Position numbers and translations under genes: made by a program. Of a stretch of 64,000 bases of DNA, positions 36,198 through 45,194 are shown piece after piece (the first letter of the stretch is position 1; every line of letters starts with the position of its first letter). The notes beneath the pieces are model-generated. The model saw only the letters and a list, made by a program, of their open reading frames with translations, ran no database searches and was not told the origin of the DNA. This DNA is from G963676795 sp963677215 (GTDB lineage: Bacteria; Desulfobacterota; Desulfuromonadia; Desulfuromonadales; Geopsychrobacteraceae): the NCBI GenBank assembly GCA_963677215.1, contig OY781919.1, positions 3,906,001 to 3,970,000 of the forward strand, written 5' to 3'.

Positions 36198-38279
36198 TCA
36201 GGTGGTTGCCGATGACGAAACAAGACGATCAGCCTGGCGGCGATTAATGACAAACAGAGCGATAAGGACGATCAGCCCGACAACGTGCATAAACAACGGC
36301 AATGGCCAGAGCAGCAGAGCCGCAGCAGCCAGAGAGACAAGCCGGAAGCCGATATTGAGGCGCATCTCCATAAAGCCCTCAATACCGGCAGCAAAGGCAT
36401 AGAGTCCGAAGAAGGCAAAGAAGAAGATGGTCAGATCACCCCATACCGTCCCGCCTATAAAAGGCGTATAGGCAAACAGCAGCGGAACGATATACAACCC
36501 CTTGGCCAGCTTCCAGGACTGAATTCCGGTCGCCATCGGCTTGGTTCCGGCAATCGCCGCACCGGTAAAAGCGGCCAGGGCGACAGGCGGAGTCACGTTC
36601 GAGTCCTGACTGAGCCAGAAAACGATCAGATGGGCCGAAAGCAGCGCAAAGGTCAGGGAATGTTCTGACAGCACGGCTTCACGAACCATACTGGCCATAT
36701 CGATTGGAACGGCATCAACAATGGCCCGGGCCGCAGAAATGGTCATCGGGTTGCCGATCTCGGCCAACCGGTCGGGAGCCGCCAACATAAAGATCGCCTT
36801 GGCAGCCTCAGGAATCTGACCATCGGCCAGGGCATGAACCAGCAAGCCATCAGCGATAAGGCCATGCAGAGCCGGAGCTGAGAGCGTTCCCAGAACGATA
36901 TAGGCAGCGGTTACGGGAAGACCCATGCCCAGCACCAGAGAAGCCAGAGCAATCAGAGCGATGGCGATAATCAGGCTATGCCCCGCCCATTCATTGATCA
37001 TCAGGGAAAAAGTATTACCGATACCGGCAGTCGCGATAACATTGACGATCAGGCCGACGGCACAGAGCAGGATAGCCGTCATAACCATGTTGCGCGCACC
37101 GAGTGCCATCGCTTCGATAATTGCCCGTGGACCCATTTTATTCTTGGTAAACCAAGACGATACGACAACGGCAAGAATACTGATACCGGCCGCATAGGTC
37201 GGGGTAAAGCCATAGATCAACAGCGCTATCAGCACCGCGATCGGCAGCACAAAGACAATCCCGCCCTTTTTTAACACCTGAAACGCCGAGACTTTTTCAT
37301 AATCCATCGCCGTGACGAAGCTGCGCTTGGCCTCAATACGGACAAAAAATGCGACCGTGGCAAAATAGAGGATAGCCGGCAGAATACTGACGATAACGAT
37401 GGTGTTGTAGGAGATCTGCGTATAGGTCGCCATAACAAACGCGCCAGCCCCCATGATCGGCGGCATCAACTGGCCGCCCGTCGAAGCGGCAGCCTCGGTC
37501 CCCGCAGCGAACTTATCAGGAAAGCCGGCTCGCTTCATCAGAGGAATGGTGATAACCCCTGTCGAGGCAGTATTGGCTACGGCCGAGCCTGAAATGGTCC
37601 CCATCAGTCCGGAGGCGAATACGGCAACCAGGCCAGGGCCGCCCACCAGGCGACCGGCCACCGAACGGGCCAGGTCGATAACGAACTCACCGGCACCAGA
37701 GCGCAACAGAAAGGCACCAAACAGAATGAACATGTAGACGTAGGAGGAAGATATCGACGCAATGGTGCCGAACAGGGCATCGTCACCATAGACGCTACGG
37801 AACAGGATCGTCTCGGACGACAGTCCGGCGAATTTGAAAACACCGGGAATTTTCGTACCCCACCAACCGACATAGGTCAGGGCAACAAGAATCAGAACTG
37901 GAATAAACCAGCCGGCAACCCTGCGGGTAAACTCGAGCACACAAAGGATCAAGATAATGCCGGCAACCCATTCCCCGGTCTCGAGACGAACGCCACGCGC
38001 ATAGATCGCATCTTCCATGGCGATCATATAGATTGCTGAGCCAGCAGCAAGCAGACCAAGAACAGCATCAGTGATCCGCAAGCGCCATGAAGGATTGACC
38101 TTCATCGGATAGACATAGGCCGCAATCAGGGCAAAACCGGCGAAATGAAGAGCATTCTGCCAGAGGGATGGCAAAACGGTAAACACGTTGAACCAGATAT
38201 GCATGATCGCGATGACGATCCCCAGCACGACCAGCAGTCTGGATTCTATCTTGAAAATTCCTGAATCTTCGGCACTCAT
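36198..38279 (-). CDS. TRAP transporter fused permease, TAXI family
   Basis: The 693-residue protein joins the small (about first 150 residues, four helices) and large TRAP permease domains, as in TAXI-type systems. Typical features are GSAVANTASTGVITIPLMKRAGFP, AAASTGGQLMPPIMGAGAFVMA and GMGLPVTAAYIVL. It imports a carboxylate-type solute using an ion gradient together with the binding protein encoded upstream. The start at 38279 has GTGGAG at longer spacing; the frame also opens at a GTG at 38315. Confidence 0.93.
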   Translation of the reverse strand: MSAEDSGIFKIESRLLVVLGIVIAIMHIWFNVFTVLPSLWQNALHFAGFALIAAYVYPMKVNPSWRLRITDAVLGLLAAGSAIYMIAMEDAIYARGVRLETGEWVAGIILILCVLEFTRRVAGWFIPVLILVALTYVGWWGTKIPGVFKFAGLSSETILFRSVYGDDALFGTIASISSSYVYMFILFGAFLLRSGAGEFVIDLARSVAGRLVGGPGLVAVFASGLMGTISGSAVANTASTGVITIPLMKRAGFPDKFAAGTEAAASTGGQLMPPIMGAGAFVMATYTQISYNTIVIVSILPAILYFATVAFFVRIEAKRSFVTAMDYEKVSAFQVLKKGGIVFVLPIAVLIALLIYGFTPTYAAGISILAVVVSSWFTKNKMGPRAIIEAMALGARNMVMTAILLCAVGLIVNVIATAGIGNTFSLMINEWAGHSLIIAIALIALASLVLGMGLPVTAAYIVLGTLSAPALHGLIADGLLVHALADGQIPEAAKAIFMLAAPDRLAEIGNPMTISAARAIVDAVPIDMASMVREAVLSEHSLTFALLSAHLIVFWLSQDSNVTPPVALAAFTGAAIAGTKPMATGIQSWKLAKGLYIVPLLFAYTPFIGGTVWGDLTIFFFAFFGLYAFAAGIEGFMEMRLNIGFRLVSLAAAALLLWPLPLFMHVVGLIVLIALFVINRRQADRLVSSSATT

Positions 38280-38345
38280 AACACCACACTCCACTGTGAG
38301 AGGAAGTGTGATCACCCGGTAATCGGATGATCACACGAAGACTTA

Positions 38346-39374
38346 TCAGTGAGGGATTAAGCGATCAGGAACCTTAACACCAACTTCCTGATAATATTTC
38401 AGCGCACCTGGGTGCAACGGCATCGGCAAACCGGAAATAGCCTTTTCAATAGACATCGCCTTGGTCGCACCATGGATCGCATTCAAGAATGCCAGGTTTT
38501 CGTAAATCGTCTTAGTGATTTTATAGACGGCATCTTCGTCAACATCAGCACGAACGGACAAAAAGTTTGGCTGGGCGATGGTATTGATATCCTTTTTCTG
38601 CCCCGGATAGGTACCGGCCGGAATCACATAGCGGGTCCAAAGTTCGAGGCCACCATCGGCCTTTTTGAGCTGCTCATCGGTAAAATCAAGAACCAGCATG
38701 CCGTCGCCCAGGTTCGCCTTGGCCTTGGTAATAGCACTCGCCGGAACCCCGGCAGGAATACCAAATCCTGCGATCTGGCCATTCTGCATAGCATCGGCAG
38801 TTGGCCCGTAACCGACATAGATCAGCTTATAATCGGTATTGATATCAACCCCAAGGTTGCCAAGAATGACCTCATTTGAACCGATAGTCCCTGAGTTCTT
38901 CTTGCCCATCGACATGGTTTCCCCCTTTATACTGACCATATCGGCGATCGTCCCGGTCTTGACAAACTTTTTAGTAACTCCGAAATGCTCAACATTCTGC
39001 CAGAGCATACTTACAGAACGCAGATTTTTTTGCGGGCCCTCGCTGGCAATCGGACCGGTTCCGTTCCAGGCGTAGGAACCGAAAAGTCCCTGGAGGATCG
39101 CAAATTGAACCTCATTATCGCGCAACAACTTGATATTTTCACCTGACCCCGCCGAGTTGATCGCCGACATACCGATTTTTTCCGTCGGTTGAAGCTTGAC
39201 CTTGATCAGTGTGGAGAGCGCTACCCCGACAGGATAGTAGGTCCCTCCCGTAGAAGCTGTGGCCATCAGATAGTTACGTTCTTCAGCCGCCTGGAGAGGC
39301 AAAACTCCGGCACACAGAAATACCAGAGCCAAAAAGAATACCGTGACCTGCTTAAAACGTTTCATCTTCTGCAT
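38346..39374 (-). CDS. TAXI-family TRAP transporter solute-binding protein
   Basis: The 342-residue protein has a signal peptide (TVFFLALVFLCAGVLPLQA) and the TAXI motif ATASTGGTYYPVGVALSTL at the mature N-terminus. Further family blocks are INSAGSGENIKLLRDNEVQFAI and GYGPTADAMQNGQI. It is the periplasmic receptor for the fused permease encoded 66 bases downstream. GGAGG lies 6 bases before the ATG at 39374. The ligand is unknown; characterised TAXI proteins bind carboxylates such as glutamate or 2-oxoglutarate. Confidence 0.93.
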   Translation of the reverse strand: MQKMKRFKQVTVFFLALVFLCAGVLPLQAAEERNYLMATASTGGTYYPVGVALSTLIKVKLQPTEKIGMSAINSAGSGENIKLLRDNEVQFAILQGLFGSYAWNGTGPIASEGPQKNLRSVSMLWQNVEHFGVTKKFVKTGTIADMVSIKGETMSMGKKNSGTIGSNEVILGNLGVDINTDYKLIYVGYGPTADAMQNGQIAGFGIPAGVPASAITKAKANLGDGMLVLDFTDEQLKKADGGLELWTRYVIPAGTYPGQKKDINTIAQPNFLSVRADVDEDAVYKITKTIYENLAFLNAIHGATKAMSIEKAISGLPMPLHPGALKYYQEVGVKVPDRLIPH

Positions 39375-39401
39375 TGTCAACCTCCGCAACATTGGAAAAA
39401 G

Positions 39402-39421
39402 GTCAGAATTTGATTTCTGAC
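39402..39421 (-). promoter_or_regulatory. Inverted repeat in the leader of the TAXI transporter operon
   Basis: GTCAGAA and TTCTGAC are perfect inverted copies around 6 bases, 28-47 bases before the binding-protein start. It may be an RNA hairpin or operator. Confidence 0.3.
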
Positions 39422-39464
39422 GGTGTGTGTGACAGGTTAAACTTTTCAACCACAATTAAGATCA

Positions 39465-39477
39465 TACCATATTGGTA
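39465..39477 (-). promoter_or_regulatory. Operator-like dyad upstream of the TAXI transporter operon
   Basis: TACCA-TAT-TGGTA is a perfect 5-3-5 dyad about 90 bases before the binding-protein start, near where a promoter would lie. No adjacent regulator gene is obvious. Confidence 0.3.
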
Positions 39478-39626
39478 AGAAATATTGTTCTAGACGGGGA
39501 AATTAATATATAGAAAGCTGAATATAAAAAAGAATGATGCACAGTTAAAGAAAACGAAAATTCAGGGGGATAAGAGGACAAAGCCGGATAGAACTTGGTT
39601 TAAAGACAGAGAGAATGGAACAAAAA

Positions 39627-39646
39627 AGCGGGCTATCAAGCCCGCT
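39627..39646 (-). terminator. Terminator of the rRNA methyltransferase gene
   Basis: AGCGGGCT pairs with AGCCCGCT around 4 bases and is followed on the minus strand by TTTTTTG, 15 bases past the stop. Confidence 0.9.
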
Positions 39647-39661
39647 GTCTGTCAAATCGGA

Positions 39662-40864
39662 TCAAAGGTCGGAATCCTTGACGGCCAGTACGAATTTCAG
39701 ATACTGCCCTTCAGGAAACGAAACGGTCCAGGGAAAATCTTCAGCCTGCCCCAGCGTGGCCAGCACCTTCAGACCGCTGCCTGCCAACAGTGCACCACGG
39801 CGCAACTCTTTAAGATAATCGGCCAACGCGGTTTTCTGATGATTGGATGACGCAGCGAGCAGCCCCCCCTCTTCCAGCAGAGGCAGAGTGGCTTCCACCA
39901 GTCGCGCTGTCCCGCCCTGGGTTGAAAAAAGGCTCTTTTTGGTCGTCGAGAAGGATGGCGGATCGAAGAGAATAAGATCAAATTTCTGCTTTTCCCTGTT
40001 CATTCTTTCCAGGGTAACAAACACATCGGCGATAATAAATTCGTGACGCTTGGGGTTGATGCGATTCAACTCAAAATTTTCCCGCGCAATCCCCAGATAC
40101 TTTTCCGAGACATCGACGCTGGTCACCTTTCTGGCCCCGGCATGAGCGGCCGCCACGGAAAAGGCTCCGGTAAAGGCAAAAAGATTCAAAACCCTTTTAC
40201 CGGCCACATGACGCATCAGCTCAAGTCGGTTGTTACGTTGATCGGGAAAAATCCCGGTATTCAGCCCTTCCGTCATATCGACAAGATAACGCAGACCGTT
40301 TTCTTCAACGATCAGTGGGGTCGGCGCAGCCTGCCCCTGAATCAACCGACTGTAGTTTTTACTTTGCGACTTCGCTTCCAGGGCCCGGGTTTCCTGCGGA
40401 CGCAGCTTGCGATAGATCCCGTTGGTCGGAAACACCGCCTGCAACGCGGCAAGGAGCTGCTTCAGATGGACATCCCAGGCTTCGCAGAACAGTTGAACCA
40501 TCAGATAGCCATCGTAATAATCGATGGTCAAACCGGGAAGACCATCCCCTTCGCCATTGACCAGACGGTAGACGCTGGTCTCGTCAAGATTGATAAAGCG
40601 GCGCAGCAATCTGGCCTGACGAAATTTATCCTCGAACCAGCCCTGATCGATCGGACGTCTTTTGCGACTCAGCACCCGGGCGACGATCCTATCCTCCGGA
40701 TCGTACAGGGCAATCGCCAGAAATTCGTTTTTCTCCCCAACCAGCTCGACAATCTCTCCAGACTTCCCTTTAGGCCAGTTTTTGGTATAACGATCTGCAA
40801 TGACCCAAGGATGACCGAGCTCGAGCATTCTCTGGGTCGCTGTACCGACTTGTAATTTTTTCAT
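39662..40864 (-). CDS. Class I rRNA (cytosine-5) methyltransferase, RlmI-like
   Basis: The 400-residue protein has an N-terminal PUA domain (residues 1-75, LGHPWVIADRYTK ... GEIVELVGEKNEFLAIALY), an RlmI-type EEHEAD middle region (NGEGDGLPGLTIDYYDGYLMVQL) and a Rossmann methyltransferase domain. That domain carries the SAM motif NLFAFTGAFSVAAAHAGA and catalytic DPPSFS. E. coli RlmI methylates C1962 of 23S rRNA; the exact site here is inferred. GGAG lies 5 bases before the ATG. It is divergent from the next methyltransferase gene. Confidence 0.9.
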   Translation of the reverse strand: MKKLQVGTATQRMLELGHPWVIADRYTKNWPKGKSGEIVELVGEKNEFLAIALYDPEDRIVARVLSRKRRPIDQGWFEDKFRQARLLRRFINLDETSVYRLVNGEGDGLPGLTIDYYDGYLMVQLFCEAWDVHLKQLLAALQAVFPTNGIYRKLRPQETRALEAKSQSKNYSRLIQGQAAPTPLIVEENGLRYLVDMTEGLNTGIFPDQRNNRLELMRHVAGKRVLNLFAFTGAFSVAAAHAGARKVTSVDVSEKYLGIARENFELNRINPKRHEFIIADVFVTLERMNREKQKFDLILFDPPSFSTTKKSLFSTQGGTARLVEATLPLLEEGGLLAASSNHQKTALADYLKELRRGALLAGSGLKVLATLGQAEDFPWTVSFPEGQYLKFVLAVKDSDL

Positions 40865-41005
40865 TGGTTCTCCGCATTAATCGATGACCAGGGGATTGAA
40901 TCGGGCATAAAAGCACAGACATTTATTTATGTCGACTCTTGACTTTTGAGCTGACGAAAAAAATACTGTACAGGTAACAAAAAAAACAAAATATTGATTC
41001 TCGAA

Positions 41006-41014
41006 TGATATAAT
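41006..41014 (+). promoter_or_regulatory. Extended -10 promoter candidate
   Basis: TGATATAAT combines a perfect TATAAT (41009-41014) with an upstream TG, 31 bases before the methyltransferase start. There is no good -35, as is common for extended -10 promoters. Confidence 0.55.
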
Positions 41015-41044
41015 ACGCCAAATTCTGGATATGGGGACACCTCG

Positions 41045-41839
41045 ATGGACAGCAAATTCAAAAACCGCGTTCGTGAACAGTTTGGCAGAACGGCCACAGC
41101 CTATGTCGAAGCAACACATTTTTCCAGTGGCCCTGACCTAGAAGAAGCCGCCCGACTGCTCAATCCGACCCAGGAAGACAACCTGCTAGACGTCGCCTGC
41201 GGTGGTGGCCACCTGGCACTCTATTTTGCCCCAATGGTCAGACAGGTCGTCGCTTCCGACCTGACCATGCTGATGCTGAAAAAAGCCCAGGAACATATCG
41301 CCGAAGAAGGGCGTGTTGACAATGTCATCTTTCGCGAAGCCGATGCTGAAGACCTGCCGTTCCCTGCGGGCTCATTCACCCTGCTCACCTGTCGCATCGC
41401 ACCACACCATTTTCCTGACGTACCACGTGCGCTCAGAGAATTCCACCGGGTTCTACGTCGTGGCGGTCGCATGCTGATCATCGACACACTGATGCCATCA
41501 GATCCTGAGATCGCCGAATTCTACCAGCAGATTGAAACCAAGCGTAACCCGACCCATATCAAGGCTTTCACCGAAAATGAATGGTCGCAGATGGTTCAGG
41601 ATGCCGAACTGATCCTGCAAGAAACCAAGATCATCCCCAAAACCCACGATTTCCAGTCCTGGATCAAGACAGCCGGCCTCAGCCGCTCCAAAGCCCAGGA
41701 ACTGAACAGATTCTTCATGGATGCATCCCCCAAGGTCCACGATTATTTCCAGATAGAATCATTTGCCGGTGAGGTTGAAACCTTTACCAACCAGAAGATT
41801 CTCATCTACGCGACCCGCAAGGAAAAAGAAAAGAAATAG
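41045..41839 (+). CDS. SAM-dependent methyltransferase, UbiE/type 11 family
   Basis: The 264-residue class I methyltransferase has motif I LLDVACGGGHLALYF near residue 42, the acidic motif VVASDLTMLMLKKA, FREADAEDLPFPAGSFTLLTCRIAPHHF (motifs II/III) and LRRGGRMLIID. No sequence feature fixes its substrate; quinone precursors and small metabolites are possible. The SAM-binding motifs are complete. It is followed 26 bases later by the TANGO2-like gene, probably in one transcript. Confidence 0.88.
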   Translation: MDSKFKNRVREQFGRTATAYVEATHFSSGPDLEEAARLLNPTQEDNLLDVACGGGHLALYFAPMVRQVVASDLTMLMLKKAQEHIAEEGRVDNVIFREADAEDLPFPAGSFTLLTCRIAPHHFPDVPRALREFHRVLRRGGRMLIIDTLMPSDPEIAEFYQQIETKRNPTHIKAFTENEWSQMVQDAELILQETKIIPKTHDFQSWIKTAGLSRSKAQELNRFFMDASPKVHDYFQIESFAGEVETFTNQKILIYATRKEKEKK

Positions 41840-41865
41840 CCGGTACGGACTGTCACTATCTGGTC

Positions 41866-42621
41866 ATGTGTCTGATTGTCTTCGCCTACAAAATTGATCC
41901 GGTTTATCCGCTGGTACTGGTTGCCAACCGAGATGAATTCCTTGAGCGTCCGACCCACCAGGCCCACTGGTGGGAAAATCATCCCCGGTTGCTCGCCGGG
42001 AAAGACCTCTTAGGTGGCGGCACCTGGTTAGGGATGACCGACTTCGGCTCTTTTTCCGCCCTGACAAACGTGCGCGATCAACTCGGGCCGGCAACACCGA
42101 GTCAGTCTCGCGGACTGCTTCCGTTAAAATTCCTTTCAACGACAGTTGACGAACAGAATTTCAGTCATTATCTGCGTCAGGAAAAAGACAAATTCCAAGG
42201 CTACAACCTGCTTTATGGAGCCGTTGAAAACCTGCATCACTATTCCAACAGAACAGACCAGCCACTCAAACTCAGCCCTGGTCTCTATGGCCTGAGCAAT
42301 GCATCTCTTGACACACCCTGGCCCAAGGTCATGACGGCCAAATCACATCTACAACAGCTCCTCACAGAGCAGAATCTTGAAGCGGAGTCACTCCTTAAGG
42401 TCCTTGATCCGTCATCGTCCTACCCCGATGAATCACTTCCCCGTACGGGAGTACCCCTCTCGTGGGAACGACTTCTTTCTGCGATCAGAATTGTCAGCCC
42501 TGAATATGGCACACGCAGTTCAACAATCCTTAAGGTTGATTGCCACGGCTGGGTGGAATTGGCAGAAAAAAACAGGGCCCCGCTTGAGGGCCCTGTCGAA
42601 AAATTCCATTTTCAACTGTGA
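41866..42621 (+). CDS. NRDE (TANGO2-like) family protein
   Basis: The 251-residue protein starts with MCLIVFAY and has the family motif VLVANRDEFLERPT, so processing would expose Cys2, as expected for this Ntn-hydrolase-like fold. GGGTWLGMTDFGSFSALTNVR and GLYGLSNASLDTPWPKV are further conserved blocks. Human TANGO2 has been linked to heme and lipid handling; the bacterial role is open. The last coding bases contain the terminator of the convergent OmpA gene. Confidence 0.88.
   Translation: MCLIVFAYKIDPVYPLVLVANRDEFLERPTHQAHWWENHPRLLAGKDLLGGGTWLGMTDFGSFSALTNVRDQLGPATPSQSRGLLPLKFLSTTVDEQNFSHYLRQEKDKFQGYNLLYGAVENLHHYSNRTDQPLKLSPGLYGLSNASLDTPWPKVMTAKSHLQQLLTEQNLEAESLLKVLDPSSSYPDESLPRTGVPLSWERLLSAIRIVSPEYGTRSSTILKVDCHGWVELAEKNRAPLEGPVEKFHFQL
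42572..42596 (-). terminator. Terminator of the OmpA-family gene, inside the convergent NRDE gene
   Basis: On the minus strand ACAGGGCCC pairs perfectly with GGGCCCTGT around 7 bases and is followed by seven T residues. It lies 81 bases past the OmpA stop, within the last 50 bases of the opposite-strand NRDE coding region. Confidence 0.85.
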
Positions 42622-42677
42622 GCTTGGTGTCCTGCCATACGTGAGCTGTCGGATTCAGTGCGACAAGGACGCTGCAT

Positions 42678-43364
42678 TTACATTCCCGCGTTCTGGTTAG
42701 GAACCACATAGATTTCAACACGCCGATTACGGGCACGCCCATCCTCTGTCGCATTACTGGCGATCGGCTGCAATTCTCCCCGCCCCTCGGTTCCCACCCG
42801 CCAGGAAGCGACTCCATGGCTGATCAGATAATCAGCGACAGCATTCGCCCGGCGCAGCGAAAGGTCGAGGTTATACTGCTCGGAGCCGACACTGTCGGTA
42901 TGGCCGGCCACTACGATCTGGGTCTGCGGGTAACGGGTCATGATATCGGCGATCTTGTTCAGTGCTGAATAAAACGTCGACTTGAGGCGGGCAGAGTTGA
43001 AGTCGAACGAGACCTCGCTGCTCATCGTCAGCTTGAGGATTTCATTCTGCTGGCGCTCGATCTCGATTTGGTTCTGAGCACGCTCATTGGCCAGCTGCCG
43101 TTCAAACTCGGCCTGCTGCTTGTCCATATAAAGACCGGCACCAGCACCGATTGCTCCACCAGCCGCCCCGCCGATCAGGGCACCGCGCAACGCACCACCA
43201 GATGGATCCTGCTGATAACCGATGACAGCACCGGAAACAGCACCTACCAGAGCCCCGATTCCTGCCCCCTTCTTGGTATTTTCGTAGCCGGTCGTTGTTG
43301 CACATCCGGAAAGCAGCAGTACAGAAGCAAAAATCAGACAGAGAATCTTCCCAATACTTGACAT
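42678..43364 (-). CDS. OmpA-family lipoprotein with glycine-zipper segment
   Basis: The 228-residue protein has a lipoprotein signal (LIFASVLLLSGC, Cys21) and a Gly/Ala-rich zipper (about residues 33-78, GIGALVGAVSGAVIGYQ ... GGAAGGAIGAGAG). A charged coiled-coil linker and a C-terminal OmpA peptidoglycan-binding domain follow (VSFDFNSARLKSTFYSALNKI, VAGHTDSVGSEQYNLDLSLRRA, GRARNRRVEI). It is likely anchored in the outer membrane and grips peptidoglycan. It resembles YiaD-type proteins. Confidence 0.93.
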   Translation of the reverse strand: MSSIGKILCLIFASVLLLSGCATTTGYENTKKGAGIGALVGAVSGAVIGYQQDPSGGALRGALIGGAAGGAIGAGAGLYMDKQQAEFERQLANERAQNQIEIERQQNEILKLTMSSEVSFDFNSARLKSTFYSALNKIADIMTRYPQTQIVVAGHTDSVGSEQYNLDLSLRRANAVADYLISHGVASWRVGTEGRGELQPIASNATEDGRARNRRVEIYVVPNQNAGM

Positions 43365-43435
43365 TTCACTACTCCTAAACAGTTTAATTAATCATGCGAA
43401 TGAACATAGGTAACAGCTCATAGTATAGATAAAAA

Positions 43436-43461
43436 AAGAGGCTCTATAAAGAGCCTCTTTC
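43436..43461 (-). terminator. Terminator of the citrate synthase gene
   Basis: AAAGAGGCTCT pairs perfectly with AGAGCCTCTTT around 4 bases and is followed on the minus strand by a T-run, 40 bases past the stop. Confidence 0.9.
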
Positions 43462-43500
43462 CTATTTCATAAGAAATATAAATTAAATACGCAAAATCGA

Positions 43501-44814
43501 TTATTTAATACCTGCAACTGATTCCAACAGGTCGGTTGTCACCGATTTCGGTCTCTCGATGCCATAACCAAGGGCACGATCCCAGGTGATATTGGCGAGA
43601 CAGCCAAGAGCACGGCCGATAGCAAAGAGAACCGTATAGAACTCGTACTGGGTCACGCCGTAGTACCACTGAATAACACCGGACTGAGCGTCAACATTTG
43701 GCCATGGGTTCTTGGCCTTGCCATGCTCCTGAAGAATCCCCGGCGCCACCTCGTAGATCATGCTGCACAGTTTGAACAGCGGATCGTCCTTGAGACCTTC
43801 CGTCTTGAGGCAGAATTCACGCTGAGAGGTGTAACGCGGATCGGTCTTGCGCAGAACGGCATGGCCGTAACCCGGCACAACCTGACCGCTGTTGAGAGTT
43901 GCCCAGAGAGCTTCCGACAGCTGCTCCTTGGTCGGCAGTTCACCACCGAGACGCATCATCAGGTTCTGGGTCCAGCGCAGCACCTCTTCATTGGCGAGGC
44001 CATGCAGCGGACCGGAAAGACCACTGATACCGGCACTGTAAGCGTGATAGGCATCGGTCAGGGCAGATGCGACCAGGTGCGTGGTATGGGCCGAGACATT
44101 ACCAGCCTCATGATCTGAGTGAATGATGAAATACATCCGCGCAACATCATCATAAGGAGCAGCGATCCCCATCATGTGAGCGAAGTTCGCCCCCATATCG
44201 AGGCTCGGATCAGCAGGAATATGCGTATCGCCCATGTATTTCATACGGTAGATGTATGCACCGATCGGACCGATCTTGGCCATCAGATTGCTGGCATCCT
44301 CATACATGTCTTCCCAGCAGGTCATCTTGTTGAATTTCCCCGCAATATAGGTTTCGGAGAAAATCGATTCGCGGTGCATGGCTACGACCGCTGCAGAAAG
44401 CATGACCATCGGATGGCTGTCACGCGGCAGAGCCCTGAGCAGGTCATAGACATACTGAGGAACCTGAGCACGCTTCTTCCAATCCTCAACAACCTCTAAG
44501 GTCTGTTCCATAGTCGGAACTTCACCGGTCAGCAGCAGCCACCAGAAGCCTTCAACATAAGGATACTCACTTCCGGGAGCCTTTGGCAGAGCGGCAAAGG
44601 TCTCAGGAATGGTCAGGCCACGGAAGCGAATCCCTTCCATCGGGTCGAGGTAAGAGATATCAGAGACCAGGGCTTTGATACCGCGGGCACCGCCAAGGGT
44701 CTGACCGATGGTCACTTCGCCCAGGCTGACATCGCTGAATTCCTTGACCAGGCGGTTGGTCCGGGGACGATGCTCTTCAATCTTCTGAGCTAAGACTTCT
44801 TTCAGTGTTGCCAT
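43501..44814 (-). CDS. gltA: Citrate synthase, eukaryote-like type of Geobacteraceae
   Basis: The 437-residue enzyme condenses acetyl-CoA and oxaloacetate. Catalytic residues lie in SDHEAGNVSAHTTHLV (His), GYGHAVLRKTDPRY (His) and the DAQSGVIQWYYGV region. The N-terminal start (TLKEVLAQKIEEHRPRTNRLVKEF) and the LGGARGIKALVSDISYLDPMEGIRFRG block resemble mitochondrial enzymes and not E. coli GltA. This type is known from Geobacteraceae. AAGGAG lies 9 bases before the ATG at 44814. The gene is alone and ends in a terminator. Confidence 0.96.
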   Translation of the reverse strand: MATLKEVLAQKIEEHRPRTNRLVKEFSDVSLGEVTIGQTLGGARGIKALVSDISYLDPMEGIRFRGLTIPETFAALPKAPGSEYPYVEGFWWLLLTGEVPTMEQTLEVVEDWKKRAQVPQYVYDLLRALPRDSHPMVMLSAAVVAMHRESIFSETYIAGKFNKMTCWEDMYEDASNLMAKIGPIGAYIYRMKYMGDTHIPADPSLDMGANFAHMMGIAAPYDDVARMYFIIHSDHEAGNVSAHTTHLVASALTDAYHAYSAGISGLSGPLHGLANEEVLRWTQNLMMRLGGELPTKEQLSEALWATLNSGQVVPGYGHAVLRKTDPRYTSQREFCLKTEGLKDDPLFKLCSMIYEVAPGILQEHGKAKNPWPNVDAQSGVIQWYYGVTQYEFYTVLFAIGRALGCLANITWDRALGYGIERPKSVTTDLLESVAGIK

Positions 44815-45194
44815 ATTCACTCTCTCCTTGAAACAGGTTGATCTTCAGTTACATTTCGATGCCCTGGGGGCCAGAGTTTTTTTTAATGATTGATCCAGAC
44901 GAGATCCATTCTATATAAAGAGGATCATAAAAGATACTGTCCGGTTCAAAACTACCTGAGATGACTGGATGAAAGAAGCTTATCAGATCCCAATGGGAAA
45001 TCCAGCTTGAGCCAGCCACAAACATTCAAAAAAACCGATATGAAATACCGTTCTACCAATGAGTCTGACTTTTGTCAAGCACAATACTGTATACAGTATA
45101 CTTGACAGAGATCATCACCACCAGCAAGATTTAATGGTCTCTTATGTTTTTTTTCTTGCTCTGACAACGTATATCGCTAAAATGCCTAAATATT
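44815..45194. promoter_or_regulatory. Divergent control region between gltA and dusB with a 16-bp palindrome
   Basis: This 380-base gap holds a perfect palindrome ATACTGTATACAGTAT at 45084-45099, flanked by TGTCAAG (45073-45079) and CTTGACA (45101-45107). The core TGTATACA resembles GntR-family operators; a LexA site would need a longer spacer. It could control dusB-ntrBC, gltA or both. The rest is AT-rich with no gene seen. Confidence 0.5.

Noticed and set aside
45084..45099. LexA (SOS) box
   Set aside because: The CTGT and ACAG half-sites are only 2 bases apart; known enterobacterial LexA sites have 8. No SOS gene is adjacent.
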